Source: a virus
Strand: one strand, 5' to 3'
Virus record (IMG/VR): IMGVR_UViG_3300009593_000162
Coordinates: 1-20,387 of that record
DNA: 20,387 bases
A program made the position numbers and the translations under genes. Below, piece after piece: positions 9,901 through 16,731 of the stretch. Every line of letters starts with the position of its first letter. The first letter of the stretch is position 1. A model generated the notes under the pieces. The model made no database searches. It was not told the origin of the DNA and worked only from the letters and a program-made list of their open reading frames with translations.

Positions 9901-10075
9901 ACAACGAGGCCGCCAGTTTGCCCATGTTTGTTTGAGCAGCTTTTAGAGTTTGTGGTGTTGCTGTTCTCCAGTCGCCCCCTCTATTTACAAAAGAGCGTAA
10001 AGAAACTTCACGACGGAACGCGTCTGCTTGTTTTCTTTCTTCAGTTCGGAGAAGGTTTTTTAACGGGTCTGACAT
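6911..10075 (-). CDS. internal virion protein C (T7 gp15 position)
   Basis: A 1054-aa, highly charged and largely helical protein, longer than T7 gp15 (747 aa). Its place between proteins B and D is that of gp15, a core protein forming the middle of the ejection channel. The N-terminal 200 residues are rich in Gln, Glu and Lys and likely coiled-coil; the C-terminus contains aromatic-rich segments such as PQRLLEEQYKHPYYEAF. No enzymatic motif was recognised. The start ATG is preceded by AAGG with a 5-base spacer, one of the few clear ribosome sites in the block, and lies one base after the stop of the previous gene. Assignment depends mainly on order and size class, since this family is poorly conserved. 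Confidence 0.75.
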   Translation of the reverse strand: MSDPLKNLLRTEERKQADAFRREVSLRSFVNRGGDWRTATPQTLKAAQTNMGKLAASLSSVSSLLSEYTNYQMQKEQEALKQEGLQAAIEGEAISRQKVGEQIAQAGIQNQQISERILQQELKTNEINTQRQDAEWDSWWSSLGEENQKLYREQARQEAEELQIGIKNAERKVDNAVGPAARHEHPLGEIRALRRMGAGLYPDYVGFIKKREQEIKDGLSEDGLSTVLTREQAEETSKGLLTEYLESKQLNPESEMGKGFMSSVSQFNSVAMPELVAGFLKASEAQQDKQTANALLKRPTTLAAPLPGPSVESVAYSGVDSSATTIENTNAYLDSLSPSQRQRVARILSDEEISLDNLYDEYTYRRALEVADFVKNPPETVSIPIEESEVFKELQAMRSDSILRLIGGNPSANGKGGLIAAAAADEKDAKMFALTLQELGETLRVDGVLFKDHTNFPTYVTNLEEATERAKEQKMVLKEKKLKAYKKKVIPAAYKVVGLNPNDNALLTIVAAITEHQAPGTLAVDATGNTPEEVQATEEAFLDYVVEQFPDLEEELRSLPEEERLEAYGTLADTLMSLKGKRRQVRVEMLEEQSWFINQAEPSVLFETVVKVGYDENSPGKEAARLVLAKASGKEGWMGIQNRMTYDESGTLQAELAPLMVAYEIAIENVIPDNPLTADYPQELRAKLEEINAKFREDVESHFSVKQKEAEIEESGAEQLTKEAQKTLSYTDIPRKEMPVYPYTQGLKETQEEAKKRSESMGGWGGLLKGAFNFMSKDFSEDSSFPTRYRRFTKEVEAETDEKTGRRKYKRVWKTEDELGSINIPDATIALKTAKFTKDSDTGPGLGKRERSVYLNVWAEVEASAKARVDVFAKPGGSFRAALTKYADQASNSVPFFGKTEKFAEHYNFMLGLFQQEVRDANALSVEPSVLADLVKTRETLESNDSLKDRPFVAYDADYFFNQEDSEHSAKDIKDTRTWQETRKPVTLESNHFEANKPVITGLPEKDRSLKNVISVTGISAKQWVSIAEAYGYSSPQRLLEEQYKHPYYEAFSN

Positions 10076-10076
10076 A

Positions 10077-10784
10077 TTACCTTGGAGTGATTTGAATTCT
10101 TCTTGCGTCGAAAAGCGCCGCTCGGCTTCTTTCGGTGCCGGTCTGCGCTCTGAGTAAGTCTAAGTTTGCTAGCTGATTTCTGCTTCCAGCTTGAGTAAGG
10201 GATAGCTGCGCACGCGAGGTAGCTAGTTGCGAAGCGTTAAGGCTCCTTTGCAGCCCCATAGACTCTCGCTGCATAGCGCGAGTTTGTCCGGCTTGGTATT
10301 GCCCCATCCCGGTTTGTGCAACATTAAGTAAAATTCCTAGAGGGTTAGGAGAATCAATGGGCTGGTTAATATTTAGCATATTTTGTTGGTATTGAATACC
10401 GCCCCCTTCAAACGAAAGTAGACTAGCTGTGTCGCTCATTTTTTCTTGGAGAACCAACATAGATTGGTATTCAGCGTTGGCTCTTGCAAAATCAGCCATA
10501 GACAACCCAACAGCCGAGCCTCCCACACCTCCTTCTTCGCCAGCCGTTGCGGTAGTAGCTATGGCTTCGTCAGCTTCTTTATGCCCCTTACCGGCTTCAA
10601 CAGCTAAGGCCGCGTCTTCTTGCGCTTCCTTGTGCCTAGCGGTCGTCATGGCGTGTTGGTGCCTCTGAAGCTCAAACCTAGACGCCTGTTGTTGCGCCTG
10701 TGCTTGAGCTTTAGCTGCTTGGACTTGCGAGCCGTATTGGGCTACGCCACTAGCAATAGTCAGGGCTATGGGAATTGAGCACAT
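10077..10784 (-). CDS. internal virion protein B (T7 gp14-like)
   Basis: A 235-aa protein (T7 gp14 is 196 aa) with the features of internal protein B: a short hydrophobic N-terminus (MCSIPIALTIASGVAQYGSQ), then a long Ala/Gln-rich helix (QAAKAQAQAQQQASRFELQR), a Gly/Ala middle (about residues 75-95), and a Gln/Arg-rich helical C-terminus. In T7 this protein enters the outer membrane during ejection. The cysteine at residue 2 is not a lipobox, because no signal segment precedes it. The gene starts six bases after the protein A stop. The start lacks a Shine-Dalgarno match but carries ATAATCAC two bases before the ATG, as does the tail-fibre gene. Confidence 0.8.
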   Translation of the reverse strand: MCSIPIALTIASGVAQYGSQVQAAKAQAQAQQQASRFELQRHQHAMTTARHKEAQEDAALAVEAGKGHKEADEAIATTATAGEEGGVGGSAVGLSMADFARANAEYQSMLVLQEKMSDTASLLSFEGGGIQYQQNMLNINQPIDSPNPLGILLNVAQTGMGQYQAGQTRAMQRESMGLQRSLNASQLATSRAQLSLTQAGSRNQLANLDLLRAQTGTERSRAALFDARRIQITPR

Positions 10785-10790
10785 TAGTGA

Positions 10791-11258
10791 TTATCTGGTT
10801 ATAGTAAATTTTCTAAAGAGTTCTCCGTCGATATTGAATGGCTCGCTGAATACAGCTCCGCACCATTCGAGCCACTTAAGGCAAACAAAGTTTTCTGCGT
10901 GTATATAGTTTGAGACGCTACCGTATAGCTCTACAAGCGCCCATACCCAATTACGACAATGACGAAGAAAGTGCCGTGAGTATTGGTCAACCTGCGGTGA
11001 GCCTAGCATCCATATGTAAGCTTCGGGTGCACCCCCGGCTCCAAAGATAGCCATGACCTTGTTGTCTTTTGTCATAACTGTCAGAGACACATCGCTATTC
11101 TGGTAAGACCCATTTAGAGCGCTGTGAGGCGTACTGTTAAAGCTTTTAATCTCAAGCTTATCCATCTCCCGTAAGTTCTGCTCAAGCTCGTCTACGTGAG
11201 CCTGAGTGGTCACACGGATGGTGTGTCCTTCCGGGGTGGTCTCTATGACATCAAGCAT
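10791..11258 (-). CDS. internal virion protein A (T7 gp13-like, DUF2833 type)
   Basis: A 155-aa protein matching the T7 gp13 slot (138 aa), between tail tube B and internal protein B. The pattern THVDELEQNLREMDKLEIK-like near residues 17-36, then the FGAGG loop and a Trp-rich WVWALVELYG helix, resembles the acetyltransferase-like fold of this family, although catalytic activity is not established for it. The frame is open upstream to 11336, but that would overlap the tail-tube gene by 86 bases and adds 26 residues with no family counterpart. ATG 11258 overlaps by only 8 bases and has AGG four bases upstream, so I chose it. Several cysteines and tryptophans lie in the C-terminal half. Confidence 0.75.
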   Translation of the reverse strand: MLDVIETTPEGHTIRVTTQAHVDELEQNLREMDKLEIKSFNSTPHSALNGSYQNSDVSLTVMTKDNKVMAIFGAGGAPEAYIWMLGSPQVDQYSRHFLRHCRNWVWALVELYGSVSNYIHAENFVCLKWLEWCGAVFSEPFNIDGELFRKFTITR

Positions 11259-14172
11259 AGCGCCTAGAGCGTTGGTGAACGAACGATTCAAACTCTGCGC
11301 TTTGCAAGTTACATGGCCCAGCAGAATCGTTTTCAATAGTTATCACCGTGTCTTTTGGGTTGGTAAACACAGGGAATCTAAACGCTCCTGACTCAAGAGG
11401 CATATTACCTTCTACTGTAGATTGGACCACGGTCGCATTAAAAGGCGCTGTGGTTGTGTCTCTGAGCTTTGGAGTTACCTTGACGTTAAAGTGGGAAGTG
11501 TTCTCAAAGAATACCGTGCCGTTCCTAATAAGCATACGACCGTTCGTCTGGCTCATCTTGTCGCCAGAGGACGCTTTGAATATCTGTTCTGAGAACGTGT
11601 ATTTCATGGTGTAAGTAACACCTACATACACTGTAACACTTCCCGACAAACCACCCCCTACTACATTCTCGTTGAAGGTTAGCTTTGTCGTATTTCCTAC
11701 GACAATAGGTGACGCTAGGTTCTGCACAAGGAGACCGTCTTTCGTGTAGACCTGTAGAGTCTCATCCGGGCTAACCCTGTAAGGAATCGTAAACTCAGGA
11801 GTTGCAGCGTCTGCGTTAAAGGTCGCTTCAACTCTGCGGTCTAGGTGAGTGTTGTAGCCTTCAGGGTCTCTAAACTTATTCTCCAGAGGAATCTTAAGCA
11901 AATGGGTCTGGTTAATAGAGCCTGACTCGTATGACTGAACAATAAACAAATCAGAATCAACAAACCCAACACCACGAATACCACCTTTGCTGAGGGTAAA
12001 CTTACTCCAAGCACTAAGAACTTTCTCGTTCCCGCTAAAGAAATATTTGTAGATGTATATGTCCGTGCCGTCAGTCAAAGCCATCAGGTTCTCTGAACTT
12101 GCCCCGGTCATGGACACAACACCCTTCTTAGCTCCGCTTATAACCTTCTGTGGGATATACTGGGGAACGTGCGCGGTTATCTCGTTAGCGTCAAAGACAT
12201 CTGTGTTTGAGTTAACAGTAAACTCACGAACTCCTACATGGGAGCCACGGGTAAACGGGAAGTATATGTATGAACCCAAAGCTATTGGGTCTACTGATTC
12301 TTCGTATTCGTATTCTGTAATTGGGTTTATCGCTACCGTCTTAGGAGTCAGCAGCTCACCACCACGCAATACGAACTGGCTAAAGTCCGAGAAGAGCACA
12401 AGGTTCTCTTGGAACGCAATAGCGGACCTGAGCTTAATAACCTTAGAAGAAGAAATCGTAACGTCTATAGGGTCGCTGTCTAAAAGAGAAGTGACCGATG
12501 TCCTGTAGAAGTTGTATTTCTGCAAGTCTAGCGCTCCGTCATAACCACCAAACTTGACCTCTGTCATAGATACAGAAGCTCCCGTAAGAAACCCAAGGCG
12601 TCCTTTGAACTGGAACGCCCCGTCTATTGTGTGACCGATAAACGATGGGTCTGGGTTAGTGTCTTGGTCCCCGGCAGCAAGAATGTCCAGAGGCATATGG
12701 TTTAGCTCAAAGGTGTCAACCCCTGTGCTCTTTAGCATCAAGGGCATTGTGGTAACGTCTATGCGGTTCTCAATCTCGTCTCCGCTAGTTTCTTGCCATG
12801 TGCCTTCCCCAACTGTCCCTGCTGCGGTGGTGCTGTCTGAACCGTTAACAAGAAATTGAAGATACCTATCGTCTTCCGCCGCGTCTGCATCTCCCCGGAC
12901 CATCACCTTGTAGCGGTGTCTGCATATCGTCGGCAGGTCGTTAAGGGTGGCTACGGTCCTATGGACGACTCCTATGCCTTCTCCAGCTAACGCGTCGTCA
13001 GGGTAAATAGTAAAATCCCCATCGACCACGGTGTAAGAAATAACGCCTAGTTGTGGGCTTAAAAGTGTTGAAGTAAAGTTTGCTGACTCGGTTATACCCC
13101 CGGCTACGCCAGAGCCTAATGGTCTTGGAACTCTGCCATTCTCTCCCTTTGCGTCTTCTACCTCGGCTACGGAGTCTCCAAATAGAGATTCTAGTATTGT
13201 AGTAGATTCTGCGTTTTGGGAAGTGTTGTAAAACCTTAAATTACTCGCCGATGTGCCAGTGCTTCTCTGGGACGCGCCTGAAAAGGTAAAATTAGAATAT
13301 TCGTTTGAGCCTTGGTTTATTCTTACTCCGTATTTCTTGTCGTAATCGCCTTGTTTAATAAACACAAGGGCTTCGTTGTTTAACGGGCGACTCGTAGTGG
13401 TTTCTTTGGCGACAGTCTTTTTGGTGTTTAAGACATAGGTAACGTCCCCGGTCGTAAACAACTTTAGGTCTTCTTTTGGCGAGGTTACTCCTGTGGTAGC
13501 GTAGTTTCTGCTTTCTAGAGTAAGGTCAGCGTTAGCTGAGTTAGTTAAAGTGTATTCTAGTGTGTTCTGGTCTGTTCCGGTCCCGTCACCATAAAGAAGA
13601 AAATCTCCATCTGCTTCTGGTATCTCAATGCGAAACCTCTTTTTATCGCTGAGAGTTCCCACTTCGTGCAGGTCATATTCATTATGGCCTTTGCCAGCCC
13701 CTCCAATAACCCTTACTTTGCCTAGCCTAGAAGTTTCAGTGTTAGCGACAGTAATCGGGGTAGGTTGAGTAAATGTCCCTGTGTATAATCTATTAGTTCC
13801 TGTGCCAGTCCCGGGGTCTCCTATATCTTCTACGGCTGCAACAACTCCAATATACCGTTCGTTAATTGTAGCCTGAACTCCGGTCGTAAGGTTGTAAGCG
13901 GATACTATTTTGTTTCCTTCGTTATTTTTAATAATAACAACATACCGTTCTGCATCGTCACGCTCGATAAAGTGCACAAGCGCGTTATCATCCAGCGCCG
14001 CGTCCGCAAGTAGAGTCTTTATGTGCTCACAAGCTGGGCGCTTTTGTAAACCATCAACAACACTAGCAAGAGCATTTTCTTGCTCTTCGCTTTGTCCTTG
14101 AAAGCGGACAGCGTCAGGTTGCTGAGATACACCTTGGATAAGGTTACTTACAGAAGTGTTGATTAAAGGCAT
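11251..14172 (-). CDS. tail tubular protein B (T7 gp12-like nozzle)
   Basis: A 973-aa tail nozzle protein, longer than T7 gp12 (794 aa). The N-terminus has the family signature: ISNLIQGVSQQPD-like opening (SVSNLIQGVSQQPDAVRFQG) followed by ENALASVVDGLQKRPACEHI. The rest is beta-rich, as expected for a hexameric propeller nozzle, and includes TSVTSLLDSDPIDVTISS and LVLFSDFSQFVLRGG near residues 550-610, both characteristic of the family. The extra length appears to be mostly between residues about 120 and 480. Its ATG shares a base with the tail tube A stop (TAATG, 14174-14170), so the two tail genes are translationally coupled. The protein also overlaps internal protein A by 8 bases. Confidence 0.92.
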   Translation of the reverse strand: MPLINTSVSNLIQGVSQQPDAVRFQGQSEEQENALASVVDGLQKRPACEHIKTLLADAALDDNALVHFIERDDAERYVVIIKNNEGNKIVSAYNLTTGVQATINERYIGVVAAVEDIGDPGTGTGTNRLYTGTFTQPTPITVANTETSRLGKVRVIGGAGKGHNEYDLHEVGTLSDKKRFRIEIPEADGDFLLYGDGTGTDQNTLEYTLTNSANADLTLESRNYATTGVTSPKEDLKLFTTGDVTYVLNTKKTVAKETTTSRPLNNEALVFIKQGDYDKKYGVRINQGSNEYSNFTFSGASQRSTGTSASNLRFYNTSQNAESTTILESLFGDSVAEVEDAKGENGRVPRPLGSGVAGGITESANFTSTLLSPQLGVISYTVVDGDFTIYPDDALAGEGIGVVHRTVATLNDLPTICRHRYKVMVRGDADAAEDDRYLQFLVNGSDSTTAAGTVGEGTWQETSGDEIENRIDVTTMPLMLKSTGVDTFELNHMPLDILAAGDQDTNPDPSFIGHTIDGAFQFKGRLGFLTGASVSMTEVKFGGYDGALDLQKYNFYRTSVTSLLDSDPIDVTISSSKVIKLRSAIAFQENLVLFSDFSQFVLRGGELLTPKTVAINPITEYEYEESVDPIALGSYIYFPFTRGSHVGVREFTVNSNTDVFDANEITAHVPQYIPQKVISGAKKGVVSMTGASSENLMALTDGTDIYIYKYFFSGNEKVLSAWSKFTLSKGGIRGVGFVDSDLFIVQSYESGSINQTHLLKIPLENKFRDPEGYNTHLDRRVEATFNADAATPEFTIPYRVSPDETLQVYTKDGLLVQNLASPIVVGNTTKLTFNENVVGGGLSGSVTVYVGVTYTMKYTFSEQIFKASSGDKMSQTNGRMLIRNGTVFFENTSHFNVKVTPKLRDTTTAPFNATVVQSTVEGNMPLESGAFRFPVFTNPKDTVITIENDSAGPCNLQSAEFESFVHQRSRRYA

Positions 14173-14762
14173 TATCGTATATTGTAATTTCTACGCACAC
14201 CGATGCGCCGATACACATCGTGGTTGTCAAAGATAGTTCTGTCCGAAGACTGTGAGTCCAGCTCTTGGAGACGAGCGCGTGCTTGCATCTCATCGACCGC
14301 TATGAGCGCTTCAAGCTCACGACTACCAACAATCCTACCTTGGAACACCCTAGACGCTCTAAGCGTCATGTAGCGCCGTGCTGGCTCCGTAAGGTCATCC
14401 CAGTCTAGCTGCGTGGTAAGGTCTACTTTGAGTGTAGAGGTGAACGTGTAAGTCTTGTCTTTTCTATTATAAAGGTAGACTCCGCGTTGGACTACATCGT
14501 CGGTGGTTTTAACACCATCAACAAATAAAGTATTGTCTGGAAGACGAAGCCTACCGTCTCCTTCAAGTGTTGGTTCGTAGTCGGTGATAGTATTGAAGTG
14601 CCACTCTTCGGTTTGCACTTCTTTAGCTACTTCACGTAGAACCGTAAGCGCGGTGCTTGCGGATATAGGAAGAGTCGCTGTATCAGCTAGGGAGTTTATA
14701 GGCGATTCACCAATATGCCCAAGCATCTGGTTTACGCTTTCAAGTTCTGTAGTGAGAGCCAT
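14172..14762 (-). CDS. tail tubular protein A (T7 gp11-like gatekeeper)
   Basis: A 196-aa protein, the same length as T7 gp11. The opening ALTTELESVNQMLGHIGESP is a textbook gp11 N-terminus, and the helical C-terminus (AVDEMQARARLQELDSQSSD) is also typical. It forms the ring between portal and nozzle. The gene lies directly behind a strong terminator: only three bases separate the terminator's U-tract from the ATG. There is no Shine-Dalgarno sequence at normal distance; the nearest, GGAGG at 14783-14779, is 16 bases upstream and buried in the terminator hairpin. Translation of transcripts that read through may therefore depend on the hairpin state. Confidence 0.93.
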   Translation of the reverse strand: MALTTELESVNQMLGHIGESPINSLADTATLPISASTALTVLREVAKEVQTEEWHFNTITDYEPTLEGDGRLRLPDNTLFVDGVKTTDDVVQRGVYLYNRKDKTYTFTSTLKVDLTTQLDWDDLTEPARRYMTLRASRVFQGRIVGSRELEALIAVDEMQARARLQELDSQSSDRTIFDNHDVYRRIGVRRNYNIR

Positions 14763-14765
14763 AAG

Positions 14766-14807
14766 AAAAAAAAGGGGGCCTCCGCAGAATATACCACGAA
14801 GACCCCC
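14766..14807 (-). terminator. strong intrinsic terminator after the capsid gene (T-phi position)
   Basis: On the minus strand, bases 14807-14794 pair with 14787-14774 without a mismatch, giving a 14-bp stem (five G-C pairs at the base, four G-U wobbles above) and a six-base loop (14793-14788). Eight uridines follow (14773-14766). It sits between the capsid and tail tube A genes, where T7 has its late terminator T-phi. Tail genes lie downstream with no other promoter visible, so partial read-through is expected. Confidence 0.93.
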
Positions 14808-14828
14808 TCAAGGGTTAGTTATTATCGG

Positions 14829-15875
14829 TTAGCTTCTAACCATAATAGCGGACTCAGGCCGCAGAATACCGTGACCCATTGCATACTTAGCCAACATGAG
14901 CGTTGACTGCTTCTGCATTGAGTATTCGGACTCAACAGCGAGGTCCAGCAACTTGACAGTTCCGATTGCGGACCTGTGTCCAGCAAGGAACTTGAGAACG
15001 TCAAGACCAGCATCAAGATAACCTTTGCCAGCAGAGGCTCCATCGGCATCGTCATGCGGGTTGTTATTAGCGTTCACGTCATCACTCGCAACTTCGTTGG
15101 TGGTGATGTCAGTGATGTGCGGCGAGCTGTAGATTTTGATACCCAACAGCGTTGGCACGTTACCACTAGCAATGTCACCACTTCCACCGAAGTCCCTGTT
15201 AATGGCGGCGTTTTCGCTACCAACAAGCAGGTAATACAGGTCAGGAGAAAGAATCGCAAAGCGGTCCTCACTCGGGATGTGGTTCTCATCCAACTGCTGG
15301 GCAATTACCCGGAAGGTTTGAATGATGTTAGCAGCGGTAGACAGGTCAGCAGGAGCACCAGTGGTGCTTCCCAAGTTAATAACAGTGCCTTGAGCGGCAT
15401 CTGGGTTAGCGCGGGAGGTAGCATCGACGTTAGCTGCTGCTGCCAGTGTCCGAAGCGTTGCAAGGTCGAAACGCTTTGCAAGCGCACGTCCAAGCTCGGT
15501 CGTGTAAGTAGACCGCACATCGTAGTGGTTCTTGAGTTCGTCAATCTGAGCTACGGAAGTAGCCGCGATAAGAACGTCATCAATGTTGATAACACGCTCA
15601 CGATGTTTGATTGCGGTCGTGTAACCACCACCAGTGGTTTCCTCGAACACATCCTCACCGGGAGTGTGGTATTTTGCTGTCGCAATGCCCGTTACTGGGA
15701 ATTGCGCCGACTTACCGCTCGAAATAGTCCGAACGGTGTGAAGCTCTTTCATGACGTTCGACTCTTCAAATGCGTTAAGCACTTCATTAGCGAACACCTT
15801 GAGAAAAAGCGCATCTGTATCGCCCGCTCCCATTGATTGTCCAATGCGAGACGGGGTGATTACTCCATCAGCCAT
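14829..15875 (-). CDS. major capsid protein (T7 gp10A-like, HK97 fold)
   Basis: A 348-aa protein, matching T7 gp10A (about 345 aa). Diagnostic segments are SRIGQSMGAGDTDALFLKVF at about residues 9-28, the E-loop region with SGKSAQFPVTGIATAKYHTP (about 53-72), VINIDDVLIAATSVAQIDEL (about 94-113), and RFAILSPDLYYLL in the second half. It assembles on the scaffold protein encoded upstream. It has the strongest ribosome site in the window and stands immediately before a strong terminator, both fitting very high output. Its codons prefer C or T at the third position, unlike the neighbouring genes. The alternative frame at the 3' end extends only seven bases further, so there is no T7-like 10B frameshift product. 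Confidence 0.95.
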   Translation of the reverse strand: MADGVITPSRIGQSMGAGDTDALFLKVFANEVLNAFEESNVMKELHTVRTISSGKSAQFPVTGIATAKYHTPGEDVFEETTGGGYTTAIKHRERVINIDDVLIAATSVAQIDELKNHYDVRSTYTTELGRALAKRFDLATLRTLAAAANVDATSRANPDAAQGTVINLGSTTGAPADLSTAANIIQTFRVIAQQLDENHIPSEDRFAILSPDLYYLLVGSENAAINRDFGGSGDIASGNVPTLLGIKIYSSPHITDITTNEVASDDVNANNNPHDDADGASAGKGYLDAGLDVLKFLAGHRSAIGTVKLLDLAVESEYSMQKQSTLMLAKYAMGHGILRPESAIMVRS

Positions 15876-15884
15876 AGTTAATTA

Positions 15885-15894
15885 TCCTTTCTTT
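15885..15894 (-). promoter_or_regulatory. strong ribosome binding site of the capsid gene
   Basis: The minus strand reads AAAGAAAGGA, nine bases before the capsid ATG at 15875. This is the best Shine-Dalgarno match next to a major gene here and confirms that start. It lies in a 48-base AT-rich gap (15876-15923) that contains three AATTC repeats. I cannot identify a phage polymerase promoter in the gap with confidence. Confidence 0.8.
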
Positions 15895-15915
15895 AGAATT
15901 AAGGTTTGAATTGAA

Positions 15916-15954
15916 TTACAGTTTCAAGTCGTTCTTTTCATATTGTTCGCGCAT
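15916..15954 (-). CDS. possible 12-codon leader peptide before the capsid gene
   Basis: An ATG at 15954 opens a frame encoding MREQYEKNDLKL, ending in TAA at 15916. An AAAGGA ribosome site lies eight bases before the ATG, much better than those of most full-length genes here. The frame overlaps the 3' end of the amidase gene in another frame and stops 40 bases before the capsid ATG. It may be a translated leader that keeps ribosomes on the capsid message, or a chance frame. There is no homology evidence, so confidence is low. Confidence 0.3.
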   Translation of the reverse strand: MREQYEKNDLKL

Positions 15955-16556
15955 AAGCGTTGTCCTTTCGGGCGCTCGGTTACTAAGCTATTACTTTTCG
16001 ACAGGAAATTTTTTACACCCCTAGCGTATGCTTGCGCTAGGCGGTTGCGGGAGGTGGCGTGTTTGTTCCACTCCGTGTGATTAGAACCAAAGAATGGCTC
16101 ACACACCACGGCAGGGCACTTGGTTCTGACCAAGAATCCCCCACCCCGCGAAAATCTTTTAAGGGCTTTTATGCCTCTGTTTTTGCTGTTGTATTCGGAT
16201 ACTACCTCCACTTGGAGGCACCCAGCGAGCTTCTTGCCGCTGGTTGAGTTGTGGTAATAAAGCATCTCACAGCCTTCTGCTGTCGGAGACGCTGAGTTAA
16301 AGTGCAGCTCTAGGGCAAGGGTAACACCGTCATTATGCATGGTGGTCGATAACCAGCGCATAGAGGAGCCATAGGAGCCTCCTTCGTAAGCGTCATACAC
16401 AATAGAAGAAATACCCATATCGTAGAGGTGACGCTTCAGGAGAGCCCCTACGCGCACGTTGAACGCCCATTCGGACATCCCACCAACGCTCCAAGCTCCT
16501 TGCTCTCCTGCTCTAGAATGACCAATGCAAATACCCACAACGTCACCGGGACTCAA
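15924..16556 (-). CDS. N-acetylmuramoyl-L-alanine amidase (Amidase_3 type endolysin)
   Basis: A zinc amidase that cuts the bond between muramic acid and the peptide stem. Counting from TTG 16556 (210 aa), all expected residues are present: H13 in ICIGHS, E29, H85 in LELHFNS as zinc ligands, and catalytic E153 in VVCEPFF. NRGIK and the FLVRTKCPAVVCEPF strand are also canonical. This is the LytC/AmiC-type family, not the T7 gp3.5 type. The start is uncertain: the frame is open to GTG 16652 and TTG 16676, but those would overlap the upstream lipoprotein gene heavily and add only a Lys/Ser/Thr-rich tail. TTG 16556 overlaps that gene's stop by 14 bases, allowing coupling, but has no Shine-Dalgarno match. 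No signal peptide is visible, so release probably needs a holin. Confidence 0.85.
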   Translation of the reverse strand: MSPGDVVGICIGHSRAGEQGAWSVGGMSEWAFNVRVGALLKRHLYDMGISSIVYDAYEGGSYGSSMRWLSTTMHNDGVTLALELHFNSASPTAEGCEMLYYHNSTSGKKLAGCLQVEVVSEYNSKNRGIKALKRFSRGGGFLVRTKCPAVVCEPFFGSNHTEWNKHATSRNRLAQAYARGVKNFLSKSNSLVTERPKGQRLCANNMKRTT

Positions 16557-16731
16557 GGTCGTTGACGTAGTGGAGGATTTCAGCGATTGTTTCTTTTTCT
16601 TCCAGAGAGAAAGAATGCTGCTCCAACTTTTGAATAAAGCCCGGAATTTCACTCTTCTTAATCGTCGTGCACCCAACGATTGATACGCTTATCATTATCG
16701 TCGTGACGGCGCTGCTTAACCTTTTTCTCAT
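16543..16731 (-). CDS. small lipoprotein, nested start; o-spanin candidate
   Basis: A 62-aa prolipoprotein starting at ATG 16731. The opening MRKRLSS, a hydrophobic core (residues about 8-19) and IVGC with the cysteine at 21 form a classic lipobox; TT follows the cysteine, not Asp, which favours the outer membrane. The mature part is 42 residues, with a charged helix (SLEEKETIAEILHYVNDLE). A longer frame to 16794 exists but would bury the signal peptide. The first 74 bases overlap the 3' half of the 49-aa gene in another frame, the layout of Rz/Rz1 spanin pairs, and the amidase follows at once. It lacks the proline-rich stretch of many Rz1 proteins, so the spanin role is inference. Confidence 0.75.
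   Translation of the reverse strand: MRKRLSSAVTTIMISVSIVGCTTIKKSEIPGFIQKLEQHSFSLEEKETIAEILHYVNDLESR

Noticed and set aside
10077-10784. Internal protein B as a lipoprotein because of cysteine at residue 2.
   Set aside because: There is no signal peptide or lipobox before the cysteine; its length and composition match internal virion protein B.
11259-11336. A 26-residue N-terminal extension of internal protein A.
   Set aside because: It would overlap the tail-tube gene by 86 bases, in a frame where the tail-tube C-terminus is coding. ATG 11258 gives the usual family start and length.
14822-15055. A T7 10B-like frameshift extension of the capsid protein.
   Set aside because: The alternative frame ends only seven bases beyond the capsid stop, in the run-up to the terminator, so no extended product is possible.
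14976-15836. A 286-codon open frame on the plus strand opposite the capsid gene.
   Set aside because: The capsid gene's codon bias towards C or T at third positions leaves few antisense stops. The antisense protein has no recognisable motif, while the minus-strand product is an unmistakable capsid protein.
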